From Methanomicrobiales archaeon (GTDB lineage: Archaea; Halobacteriota; Methanomicrobia; Methanomicrobiales; JACTUA01), in the NCBI GenBank assembly GCA_028678885.1, contig JAJRCP010000039.1, positions 1-5,216 of the forward strand: DNA of 5,216 bases, in the 5' to 3' direction. Shown piece after piece: positions 1 to 5,216 of the stretch; the stretch's first letter is position 1; the number at the start of each line of letters is the position of its first letter. The notes under the pieces were generated by a model. That model worked only from the letters and a program-made list of their open reading frames with translations. It did not search any database and had not been told where the DNA came from. A program made the position numbers and the translations under genes.

Positions 1-545
1 CGGGCTTCCTCTCCAACGGAAAGTTCTTTCATATTTATTTCTGCCTGTTTTTCGGACTTTCCTGAGGGGGGCTCCACCCAGAACTCCAGTTTCAATCCCG
101 TACTTTTTTTCAATCCTTTAACGGTTGCCTCGGCCGAGAGGGTCTTTCCAATTGACGAATAAGGGTGTGAAAGCACAAGCAGGCGTTCGAGATCTGCTTT
201 TTCCTCGATTACATAGATACGCGTCCAACCGGATTCCCACCAGACGATTTCTTCTTCCTTAGTAATCCTGACCGTGGCGTATACTTCAGCTGATCCGTTA
301 GCAGAAACCCGGAAAACCGTTTCTATTTCTTCATTTGGTTTCAGCTCTGCCTGGTAGCGTCCTGTTCCATAAGGAAAAGAAATGAAAGAGGTATCCAGAG
401 AGTGTAATTCCACGTCAAGTCCTTTAAGAGTTTTTCCTCCTATGTTTTTCAATTTGAACGTTAGCCATTGCTGTCCTTTAAATATCTCAGTAGGGGACAA
501 TTGGTACTCGAAAGGGTACTTATATTTCGGTGCATTTTTTTTCAT
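1..545 (-). CDS. Hypothetical beta-rich protein, N-terminal 181 residues (3' end off the left edge)
   Basis: An open frame runs from the ATG at 545 to the left edge without a stop, so the C-terminus is missing. The start is well supported: AAGGAGGG lies five bases before the ATG, the best ribosome binding site in the window. The protein begins MKKNAPKYKYPFEYQLSP and has no signal peptide or membrane segment, so it should be cytoplasmic. Two stretches look like successive beta-sandwich domains. The first covers about residues 15-112, with LTFKLKNIGGKTLKGLDVEL, a pattern common in CARDB/NEW3-like Ig folds (strand, Asn-Ile-Gly turn, strand), and ends near WWESGWTRIYVIE. The second starts near residue 118 (LLVLSHPYSSIGKTLSAEAT) and continues to the edge. 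The composition is rich in Lys and Glu. I do not recognise the family; a role as a binding or scaffolding module is only a guess from the fold-like pattern. It directly follows the small ORF at 546-626. Confidence 0.8.
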   Translation of the reverse strand, partial: MKKNAPKYKYPFEYQLSPTEIFKGQQWLTFKLKNIGGKTLKGLDVELHSLDTSFISFPYGTGRYQAELKPNEEIETVFRVSANGSAEVYATVRITKEEEIVWWESGWTRIYVIEEKADLERLLVLSHPYSSIGKTLSAEATVKGLKKSTGLKLEFWVEPPSGKSEKQAEINMKELSVGEEA

Positions 546-626
546 TTAGCCCTCCTTACGTCTATGAGTCGCTGAAGAAATGAATATGTCTACAAACCAC
601 TTCGGATTGGATACTCCATAGAGCAT
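546..626 (-). CDS. Possible 26-residue small ORF, leaderless, abutting the next gene
   Basis: ATG at 626 opens a 26-codon frame whose TAA (546-548) touches the ATG of the next gene, giving TAAATG. The peptide starts MLYGVSNPKWFVDI and ends SSATHRRKEG: an aromatic and hydrophobic first half followed by a basic tail. A good TATA box (644-654) is centred about 23 bases before the ATG, which would give a nearly leaderless mRNA. There is no Shine-Dalgarno site before it, in keeping with that. The frame stays open upstream to a TAA about 69 bases before the ATG, so by length alone it could be chance. The exact stop/start junction and the promoter spacing are the reasons to list it. Whether it is a coupled leader peptide, a real small protein or an accident cannot be settled here; no family was recognised. 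Confidence 0.35.
   Translation of the reverse strand: MLYGVSNPKWFVDIFISSATHRRKEG
550..557 (-). promoter_or_regulatory. Strong Shine-Dalgarno site of the left-edge gene
   Basis: The minus strand reads AAGGAGGG, an almost full match to the anti-Shine-Dalgarno end of archaeal 16S rRNA, with its AGGAGG core five bases before the ATG at 545. It fixes the start of the partial gene. It lies inside the last codons of the upstream 26-codon ORF, so ribosomes finishing that ORF would be placed right at this start. Confidence 0.8.
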
Positions 627-643
627 GCGTAAGATAGTGGGGG

Positions 644-654
644 ATATAATATAT
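644..654 (-). promoter_or_regulatory. TATA box for the small ORF and left-edge gene
   Basis: The minus strand reads ATATATTATAT, close to the archaeal TATA consensus, inside an AT-rich run flanked by five G (C on the minus strand). Counting about 23-26 bases downstream puts the transcription start at 623-626, on the ATG of the small ORF. The box is nearly symmetrical, so it could also serve the plus strand, but nothing convincing is encoded there. Confidence 0.5.
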
Positions 655-741
655 CTTTTACCCAAATTGCATCGAAAAGATCGACGGATTAGTTATTCTC
701 TAGGTGCCCGATCCTGAGTAAAAAGTACCCAGTTCTATGCA

Positions 742-781
742 CTGCAGGGAGTGGTGCCCTTACAATTCATCATCCCTGCGG
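742..781. other. Inverted repeat, possible hairpin
   Basis: CTGCAGGGA (742-750) can pair with TCCCTGCGG (773-781): nine base pairs with one G-T wobble around a 22-base loop. It has no T tract after it on either strand, so it does not look like a simple terminator. The same GCAGGGAGTG word recurs at 837-846. Function unknown. Confidence 0.35.
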
Positions 782-846
782 CAGGATGCCGGTATTGGCC
801 TTTTGCGTATCTAGTGTGTCTATGATCGTTTTAATAGCAGGGAGTG
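744..846. repeat. Ten-base direct repeat pair GCAGGGAGTG
   Basis: GCAGGGAGTG occurs at 744-753 and again at 837-846, 93 bases apart, in the gene-poor stretch. Two copies of this length could be chance. They may mark an old duplication or a protein binding site; no transposase is present nearby to make them insertion-site duplications. Confidence 0.25.
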
Positions 847-856
847 ACAGTAGTGA

Positions 857-1241
857 CTATATCGCCACGACATAGACCTGATCGCCGGCCCGATTATCCC
901 AAGAACCCCCAGCCCGGGTCTGAGACCCGTCAGGATAAAGATCGGCACCGTGAAATGGAATAGCACCACCACTATGATTCTTCCCATCCGCACCCTTCAC
1001 ACCATGTGCAGGAAAAACCAGTCCTCCCTTACCAGCACAACGCTCATTCCTACTCCCATGGTGGGGAGCTGCCTTCCGATACAAACCCATCCGGGCCTAT
1101 CAGGCCTCGAAGAAAAAGATGAAGACCGGGTCCAAGCCCTGTCCTATTTTGCTTGTCACACAATTTTAAGATCTTGCTCCAAATCTGTTCTTTCCAGATA
1201 ATGTAGATGGGAATATCGCCTACCACAGGCGTAAATACCAC
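857..1241 (-). pseudogene. Possible decayed archaeal type IV pilin-like gene
   Basis: The best-looking part is the frame ending at the TAG at 857. Its last roughly 40 residues contain NHSGGAIPFHGADLYPDG, then GGSWDNRAGDQVYVV before the stop. This resembles the C-terminal pattern of archaeal pilins of the Pilin_N (former DUF1628) group: a His-x-Gly-Gly turn, a beta strand, and a Trp...Ala-Gly-Asp-x-(Val/Ile) end. At the other end, in a different frame, the GTG at 1241 begins a frame with FTPVVGDI, reminiscent of the SPVVG processing region of such pilins, about 125 codons before the C-terminus, a plausible pilin length. However, the expected long hydrophobic helix after it is missing, and stops or frameshifts separate the two parts. 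The resemblance is from memory of the family and may be chance; no intact gene can be assigned. Confidence 0.25.
915..929. other. Perfect 15-base palindrome
   Basis: CGGGTCTGAGACCCG is a perfect dyad of seven bases on each side of a central G. It could form a tight hairpin in RNA or bind a dimeric regulator. It lies inside the possible pilin remnant, where it may simply reflect codons, and no promoter is seen beside it. Confidence 0.4.
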
Positions 1242-1276
1242 TCATCACAAGATACCGAGAAGGGTGAGGGAGATAA

Positions 1277-1350
1277 TGGGCTCGTCGTGATTCGAACACG
1301 AGATCTCCGCCGTGTCAAGGCGACGTCATAGCCAACTAGACCACGAGCCC
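1277..1350 (-). tRNA. tRNA-Val, anticodon GAC
   Basis: The minus strand folds into a complete cloverleaf of 74 bases. The acceptor stem GGGCTCG pairs with CGAGCCC. The D arm is GTC...GAC with a GG in its loop. The anticodon stem TCGCC/GGCGG has one wobble pair and the loop TTGACAC, so positions 34-36 are GAC and read valine codons GUC and GUU. The variable loop is AGATC, and the T stem TCGTG/CACGA carries the loop TTCGAAT. Base 1277 gives an A discriminator, usual for valine. CCA is not encoded, so it must be added after transcription, as is common in archaea. There is no intron. It stands alone, not in a tRNA cluster. Confidence 0.96.
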
Positions 1351-1369
1351 TCACTGCGTCGAAAGACGG

Positions 1370-1400
1370 ATAAAAAATTGGTGACCTCAGTATATTAATC
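1370..1400 (-). promoter_or_regulatory. Promoter region of tRNA-Val, two TATA candidates
   Basis: Two AT-rich boxes lie upstream of the tRNA on the minus strand. TTTTTTA (1371-1377) would start transcription almost exactly at the mature 5' end. ATTAATATA (1391-1399) is a better archaeal TATA match and would give a leader of about 19 bases for RNase P to remove. Either is compatible with archaeal tRNA promoters; the sequence alone does not choose. Confidence 0.4.
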
Positions 1401-1483
1401 ATTCTCATCGAGTCAAATGGCTCCCTTTTTTTGGCAGATAAAATAAATTTCTTAAATGGAGCATCCCGCTCAGAAAGAACGTA

Positions 1484-1494
1484 TCTTTATTATC
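1484..1494 (+). promoter_or_regulatory. TATA box candidate of the DUF4389 gene
   Basis: TCTTTATTATC is centred about 26 bases before the ATG at 1516, the standard archaeal spacing from TATA box to transcription start. It would give a leaderless mRNA beginning at that ATG. This explains the lack of a Shine-Dalgarno site there and argues against the longer start at 1456. Confidence 0.45.
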
Positions 1495-1515
1495 CTCCGC
1501 TTAGAATTCGTATCT

Positions 1516-1887
1516 ATGGCAGAAGGTGGGTCAAAATTACGCCAGCTGTTTACCTATGAGCGGAAGGCGAGTAGAATCGAGTTGTTCGTACGAATCGTCT
1601 ACTGGATACTTATCGGGATTGTTATTACGGTATATGGATTCCTCGCGGGAATCTGCCTGATTATTCAGTGGTTCGTTATCTTGATTCTAGGGCGCAGGAA
1701 CCAGGGTCTCGGGCAGTTCATCCAGGGTTATGTCGAGTATTATGTCCATGTTCTGAATTACATCTACTTCTTTACTGATACGCGTCCAAAAATACTCCCA
1801 GAACCAGTGAAGATCTTCGAGGAAGTAACGGGGATACAAGAAGTTACTCCAGCTTCCGCAGAGAAGAAAAATAATCAGCAGTATTGA
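1516..1887 (+). CDS. DUF4389-type small membrane protein
   Basis: A 123-residue protein starting MAEGGSKLRQLFTYERKASR. Residues 22-57 are one long hydrophobic stretch (IELFVRIVYWILIGIVITVY and on to WFVILILG), long enough for one extended or two tight membrane helices. Then come GRRNQGLGQFIQGYVEYY and NYIYFFTDTRPKILPEP. The order Ala-Ser-Arg before the helix, Trp-Phe...Ile-Leu-Gly-Arg-Arg, an amphipathic segment and Tyr-x-x-x-Phe-Thr-Asp-x-(Arg/Tyr)-Pro is the pattern I know from DUF4389 proteins, whose function is unknown. The C-terminal 25 residues are polar and probably disordered. The frame extends upstream to an ATG at 1456, but the TATA spacing and the family-like N-terminus favour 1516. 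The neighbours give no functional clue: a tRNA diverges on one side and serA converges on the other. Confidence 0.8.
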   Translation: MAEGGSKLRQLFTYERKASRIELFVRIVYWILIGIVITVYGFLAGICLIIQWFVILILGRRNQGLGQFIQGYVEYYVHVLNYIYFFTDTRPKILPEPVKIFEEVTGIQEVTPASAEKKNNQQY

Positions 1888-1891
1888 TGTT

Positions 1892-1919
1892 GGATTTTTA
1901 AAAAAAATAATCCTTTTTT
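1892..1919 (+). terminator. Terminator after the DUF4389 gene, probably bidirectional
   Basis: GGATT (1892-1896) pairs with AATCC (1909-1913), with further T-A pairing inside, and six T follow at once (1914-1919). Read on the minus strand, the same segment has a run of eight T about 60 bases after the serA stop. It therefore can end transcription from both converging genes, in line with archaeal U-tract termination. Confidence 0.6.
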
Positions 1920-1969
1920 CTTATCATTAAAATGGTCGATGAAAGGGGAAGTAGAGCTGTCCTCTTATG

Positions 1970-3553
1970 CTACAATTTCACGAATCTGGCCGTGAAAATA
2001 CCGACCTTTGTGCGGATCTTCTCCATCACATCAGGAGGGACTTCACTGTCCACATTCAGAACCATGATTGCCTCTTCACCGGGGTTGATCCTCCCCACCT
2101 GCATGCCTGCGATATTGATGTTGGCTTCTCCGAGAATGGTGGAAGCACGGCCGATCACCCCCGGCTTGTCCAGGTGACGGGATACGATCACATAGCCTTC
2201 GGGGATCATATCCATGGTATACCCACCAATGGATACGATGCGGCTTATCCCTTTCATCAGCACCGATCCACTCATCGTCTCCCCCATTCGATCGGTCTTG
2301 GCACTGATGGTGATCAGGTTCTTGAATCCATGAGATTCCTCGGTAACGGTCTCTCGGATCGTGATTCCTCTCTCCCTTGCGATATACTCTGCATTGATGA
2401 TATTTGCTGGGGTCTGGAGGATTGGATCCATCATTCCTTTCAGCACATGTCGGGTGATAATGCGGGTATTCCCCGAAAATTGCCCTATTTCTCCTCCATA
2501 TACAAGGTCTACGGATTCAAGCCTCCCCTCCAGGAGCTGGATGAGGAATCGTCCCATCTTTTCGCTGAGGGTGGCGAAAGGCTCGATGCGATCCTGGAGC
2601 TCTGACGGGATGGTCGGAGCGTTTACTGCGTATTTTGCCTGTTCTCCCTGAAGTACGGCGATGATCTCTTTGGCCACGGTGATAGCAACATTTTGCTGGG
2701 CTTCCACGGTGCTTGCACCTAGGTGTGGAGTGACTATAACATTCTCCAGTTCAAGGAGTGGCGATTTTAACGGTGGTTCATCTTCAAAGACATCTAGGGC
2801 AGCTCCTGCAACCTTGCCGCTTTTGAGGCCTTCTAACAGAGCTTTTTCATCGATGATCCCTCCACGGGCGCAATTAATGATCCGAACACCCTTTTTCATC
2901 AGTGCGATCCGTTGCGCATTGATCACGTGTTTCGTCTCTTTCGTGAGCGGGGTATGGATCGTGATAAAGTCTGCATTCCGGATTACGTCATCGAGAGGCA
3001 TCAGCTCGACACCCAATTCTCGAGCCCGATCGGCACTAATGAAAGGGTCATAAGCGAGACATCGCATCTCCATCGCATTGGCCCGTCTGGCGACCTCCCG
3101 ACCGATTCGGCCCAGCCCCAGGATTCCGAGTGATTTATCGTTCAGCTCGATTCCCATGAACTTCGACCGCTTCCACTGTTTCTGCTTCAGCGACATGTTC
3201 GCCTGTGGGATGTTGCGGGCGAGTGCGAGCATCATCGCAATGGTATGTTCAGTGGCGGCAAGGGTGTTCCCTTCCGGTGCATTCACAACAGGAATCCCTC
3301 TCTTCGTGGCTGCATCCACCTCGATATTATCTACACCGGTTCCCGCCCGGCCGATGATCTTCAGGTTCTTCCCCGCTTCGATGATACGCGAGGTAACCTG
3401 GGTCCCGCTCCGCACCACCAGTGCATCATAGTCCTTGATGATCTCCACGAGTTCGTCCTCTGGAAGATCGGTGCGGACATCTACCCTGAAATGCTCCTGC
3501 AGAAGAGCAAGCCCCTCTTCCGCGACCGGATCGCTCACGAGAATTCGATACAT
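1970..3553 (-). CDS. serA: D-3-phosphoglycerate dehydrogenase (long type, with ASB and ACT domains)
   Basis: A 527-residue enzyme that oxidises 3-phosphoglycerate to 3-phosphohydroxypyruvate with NAD, the first step of the phosphorylated serine pathway, in the cytoplasm. Residues 1-95 and 285-310 form the split substrate domain, with GRAGTGVDNI at 68-77. The Rossmann domain between them has GLGRIG at 146-151 and the cofactor-binding Asp 169 (YDP). The catalytic set of the D-2-hydroxyacid dehydrogenases is complete: Arg 230 (NCARGG), Glu 259 (DVFEDEP) and His 277 (TPHLGAST). Residues about 318-446 are the ASB domain (allosteric substrate binding). About 452-527 are an ACT domain (VIVSRHLDKPGVIGRAS), the usual site for serine feedback. 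The length agrees with methanogen SerA proteins of about 525 residues. The frame could begin at the ATG at 3568, but GAGG nine bases before the ATG at 3553 and the usual MYRILVSD start favour 3553. It diverges from ppsA. Confidence 0.95.
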   Translation of the reverse strand: MYRILVSDPVAEEGLALLQEHFRVDVRTDLPEDELVEIIKDYDALVVRSGTQVTSRIIEAGKNLKIIGRAGTGVDNIEVDAATKRGIPVVNAPEGNTLAATEHTIAMMLALARNIPQANMSLKQKQWKRSKFMGIELNDKSLGILGLGRIGREVARRANAMEMRCLAYDPFISADRARELGVELMPLDDVIRNADFITIHTPLTKETKHVINAQRIALMKKGVRIINCARGGIIDEKALLEGLKSGKVAGAALDVFEDEPPLKSPLLELENVIVTPHLGASTVEAQQNVAITVAKEIIAVLQGEQAKYAVNAPTIPSELQDRIEPFATLSEKMGRFLIQLLEGRLESVDLVYGGEIGQFSGNTRIITRHVLKGMMDPILQTPANIINAEYIARERGITIRETVTEESHGFKNLITISAKTDRMGETMSGSVLMKGISRIVSIGGYTMDMIPEGYVIVSRHLDKPGVIGRASTILGEANINIAGMQVGRINPGEEAIMVLNVDSEVPPDVMEKIRTKVGIFTARFVKL

Positions 3554-3562
3554 ACTATCTAG

Positions 3563-3566
3563 CCTC
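3563..3566 (-). promoter_or_regulatory. Ribosome binding site choosing the serA start
   Basis: GAGG on the minus strand is nine bases before the ATG at 3553. It overlaps the in-frame upstream ATG at 3568, which has no such site of its own, so the shorter 527-residue SerA is preferred. Confidence 0.5.
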
Positions 3567-3610
3567 ATATCGTTTGTACACTCTGAATATTGATGCTTTT
3601 CTCATCAAGC

Positions 3611-3619
3611 TATATTAAA
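3611..3619. promoter_or_regulatory. TATA-like core in the serA-ppsA divergent promoter
   Basis: TATATTAAA on the plus strand reads TTTAATATA on the minus strand; both are acceptable archaeal TATA boxes. Rightward, the start of transcription would be near 3641, at or just after the ppsA ATGs, giving a leaderless or nearly leaderless mRNA. Leftward, it would be near 3589, giving serA a leader of about 36 bases that carries its GAGG site. A weaker leftward candidate, ATCAATATTC, lies at 3584-3593. Confidence 0.5.
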
Positions 3620-3633
3620 TCCGGAATGGATGA

Positions 3634-5216
3634 ATGAGTATGGAAGCGAGTCTTCGCAACGCCCCAAACATTCTAACCCTCGAGGAGATTACGAAGGATG
3701 ATATCCCGCTCGTGGGCGGAAAAGGTGCCTCACTCGGTGAGATGACTACTATCGGGCTCCCGGTTCCCCCTGCATTCGTGGTCACCGCTCAGGCGTACCG
3801 GAAATTCCTGGTAGAGTCCAGTATTGAAGAGGAATTGTTCGGAAAGCTGGAGGGCATCGATATCGAGAAAACCGATGTCCTGGAGAAAGCGTCCGCTACG
3901 GCTAAAGAGCTTATTCTTAAAACCCCAATGCCGAACTATCTAAAGACCGAGATCAAGAAGGCTTACCAGGCGATGGGGAAGAATGTAGTGGTGGCGGTAC
4001 GGTCTAGTGCCACCGCAGAAGACCTCCCAGGTGCGAGCTTTGCAGGCCAGCAGGAGACCTTTCTGAATATCGTCGGATTCGACGACCTGCTGGAGGCAGT
4101 GCAGAAGTGCTGGGCATCGCTCTTCACACCACGGGCAATCTATTACAGATCCCGTCAGGGATTTCAGGACCGGCAGGTGAATATCGCTGTGGTGGTGCAG
4201 CAGATGATTCCTGCTGAGAAGGCGGGAGTAATGTTCACCTCGCACCCGGTGACGGGAGAACCAGAAACAATCGTAGAAGGCTCATGGGGATTAGGGGAGG
4301 CGATCGTCTCCGGAACCGTATCCCCGGATAAATACGTCTACAATCGGCGAAAGGGAAAGGTGGTGGATAGGGTCATCGGCACGAAAAAGATTGCCATCGT
4401 TCCTGATGGAAAAAAAGGGACAAAGGAAGTGGAGCTGTCCCGGGAGAAACAGGAAGGTCAGGCACTGTCTGAAGATGAAGTCAGGAATCTGGCAGAATTC
4501 GGAAAGATCGCCGAAGAACATTATGGCTCTCCACAGGACGTAGAGTGGGCAATCGTGAAGGACCAGATCTACATTCTTCAGTCCCGACCCATCACCACCA
4601 TCAAAACGCAAGATATCCCGGAGAAGGAGGCCGCAGTAAATGAAACGGAGGGTGAAGGAAAGATTCTCATCCAGGGACAGGGGGCGTCCCCGGGTGTGGC
4701 CTCCGGTTCTGTCGTCATGGTAATGAACATGAAGGATGTGGGAAAGGTCCAGGGAGGTGACATCATGGTTACCCGGATGACCAATCCCGATATGGTGCCG
4801 GCAATGCGGAAAGTTGCTGGAATTGTTACCGACGAAGGGGGGATGACCTGTCATGCTGCTATTGTCAGCAGGGAACTGGGAACACCTGCAGTCGTAGGGA
4901 CGAAAAAAGCCACTACCATCTTAAAGGAAGGCCAGCTAGTCACGATCGATGGAGAGAAGGGATTTGTCTATGAGGGGGGTCTCGCCACTGGAGTCCAAAG
5001 GGCAGGAATGGCGACAGAACGGACAACGGTGGCGGCCGCACCTCTTATCACAGCCACACTCGTTAAGGTGAACGTCTCTCTCCCGGAAGCCGCTGTAAGG
5101 GCAGCAGCCACCGGTGCGGATGGGGTTGGCCTCCTGCGGATAGAGCACCTCATCCTTGGTCTGAATAAGACACCTGGCTGGTATATCCAGAACAGGCGGG
5201 AAGAAGAGTTTATTGA
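3634..5216 (+). CDS. ppsA: Phosphoenolpyruvate synthase (pyruvate, water dikinase), 3' end off the right edge
   Basis: The first 527 residues of an enzyme usually of about 750-800. It makes PEP, AMP and phosphate from pyruvate, ATP and water, the entry to gluconeogenesis in the cytoplasm. The ATP-binding domain (about 10-325) opens with IPLVGGKGASLGEM and has the nucleotide-binding AVRSSATAEDLPGASFAGQQ at 121-140, GVMFTSHPVTG at 198-208, and DVEWAI...ILQSRPIT at its end. The swivelling phosphohistidine domain (about 345-450) has GASPGVASG and GGMTCHAAIVSRELGTPAVV, with His 407 as the phosphorylated residue. The PEP/pyruvate barrel begins near 478 (KVNVSLPEAA, GADGVGLLRIEHLI) and is cut. The start is uncertain between ATG 3634 and ATG 3640; the TATA spacing slightly favours 3640, giving MEASLRN. 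No damage is seen in the part present. Confidence 0.95.
   Translation, partial: MSMEASLRNAPNILTLEEITKDDIPLVGGKGASLGEMTTIGLPVPPAFVVTAQAYRKFLVESSIEEELFGKLEGIDIEKTDVLEKASATAKELILKTPMPNYLKTEIKKAYQAMGKNVVVAVRSSATAEDLPGASFAGQQETFLNIVGFDDLLEAVQKCWASLFTPRAIYYRSRQGFQDRQVNIAVVVQQMIPAEKAGVMFTSHPVTGEPETIVEGSWGLGEAIVSGTVSPDKYVYNRRKGKVVDRVIGTKKIAIVPDGKKGTKEVELSREKQEGQALSEDEVRNLAEFGKIAEEHYGSPQDVEWAIVKDQIYILQSRPITTIKTQDIPEKEAAVNETEGEGKILIQGQGASPGVASGSVVMVMNMKDVGKVQGGDIMVTRMTNPDMVPAMRKVAGIVTDEGGMTCHAAIVSRELGTPAVVGTKKATTILKEGQLVTIDGEKGFVYEGGLATGVQRAGMATERTTVAAAPLITATLVKVNVSLPEAAVRAAATGADGVGLLRIEHLILGLNKTPGWYIQNRREEEFI

Larger units (their letters stand above)
546..1276. other. Gene-poor stretch between the left-edge gene and tRNA-Val
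   Basis: About 730 bases lack any long frame with convincing protein character on either strand. The frames of 60-85 codons found here overlap each other and have skewed, unfamily-like compositions. Contents that can be named are the small ORF with its TATA box at the left end, the inverted repeat at 742-781, the palindrome at 915-929, short hairpins at 1093-1107 (GGCCT/AGGCC) and 1217-1231 (CGCCT/AGGCG), and the pilin-like remnant. I looked for conserved cores of archaeal RNase P RNA and SRP RNA and did not find them. Part of the stretch could still be an unrecognised non-coding RNA or decayed genes. Confidence 0.6.

Noticed and set aside
950..1201. An 83-codon plus-strand frame in the gene-poor stretch
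   Set aside because: It is rich in Ser, Thr and Leu without motifs, has no ribosome binding site or TATA box at proper spacing, and overlaps several equally poor frames on the other strand.
546..1277. An integrated element using the 3' end of tRNA-Val as attachment site
   Set aside because: The side downstream of the tRNA is the right place, but no second copy of the tRNA 3' end occurs to its left in the window and no integrase or transposase is visible.
1277..1350. Reading the tRNA as tRNA-Asp
   Set aside because: The loop is TTGACAC, so the anticodon written 5' to 3' is GAC (valine); aspartate would need GTC in that position.
1220..1408. A 62-codon minus-strand frame
   Set aside because: It reads straight through the tRNA-Val gene, so it is a by-product of that RNA gene.
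218..1790. The shared word ACGCGTCCAA in the left-edge gene and in the DUF4389 gene
   Set aside because: It occurs once in each coding region on the plus strand, with unrelated surroundings; most likely chance.
1967..2605. A 212-codon plus-strand open frame opposite the end of serA
   Set aside because: It is antisense to a complete, well-recognised SerA. Its His- and Asp-rich content mirrors serA codons, and it has no ribosome binding site or family resemblance.
4291..4854. A 187-codon minus-strand open frame opposite ppsA
   Set aside because: It lies wholly inside the conserved ATP-binding and phosphohistidine coding region of ppsA on the other strand, and its His/Asp/Leu-rich translation looks like a codon shadow.

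Overview
This window most likely comes from an archaeon, probably a methanogen of the Methanomicrobia; that placement is inferred from overall character, not from a search. The evidence is TATA-type boxes 20-30 bases before several starts, at least one probable leaderless transcript, a tRNA gene with no encoded CCA, a U-tract terminator, and long-type SerA and PEP synthase proteins of the kind found in methanogens.

Layout: (1) Bases 1-545, minus strand: the N-terminal 181 residues of an unrecognised cytoplasmic beta-rich protein that runs off the left edge. It has a very strong ribosome binding site and is preceded without any gap by a 26-codon small ORF that has its own TATA box. (2) Bases 546-1276: about 730 bases with no convincing full-length gene. 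It holds the small ORF, several hairpins and short repeats, and a possible decayed archaeal pilin-like gene on the minus strand. (3) Bases 1277-1350, minus: tRNA-Val(GAC), with AT-rich promoter candidates to its right. (4) Bases 1516-1887, plus: a small DUF4389-type membrane protein. (5) Bases 1970-3553, minus: serA, complete, converging on the DUF4389 gene across a shared terminator. (6) From 3634 to the right edge, plus: ppsA, PEP synthase, cut in its C-terminal barrel.

serA and ppsA diverge from an 80-base gap with one good TATA-like core that reads both ways. Their products are linked metabolically. PEP synthase makes PEP from pyruvate; gluconeogenic enolase and phosphoglycerate mutase turn PEP into 3-phosphoglycerate; SerA draws off 3-phosphoglycerate for serine. 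This part is ordinary central metabolism. The part least explained by known families is the left end: the small-ORF/beta-protein pair and the gene-poor stretch next to the tRNA. I see no CRISPR array, complete mobile element or defence system.
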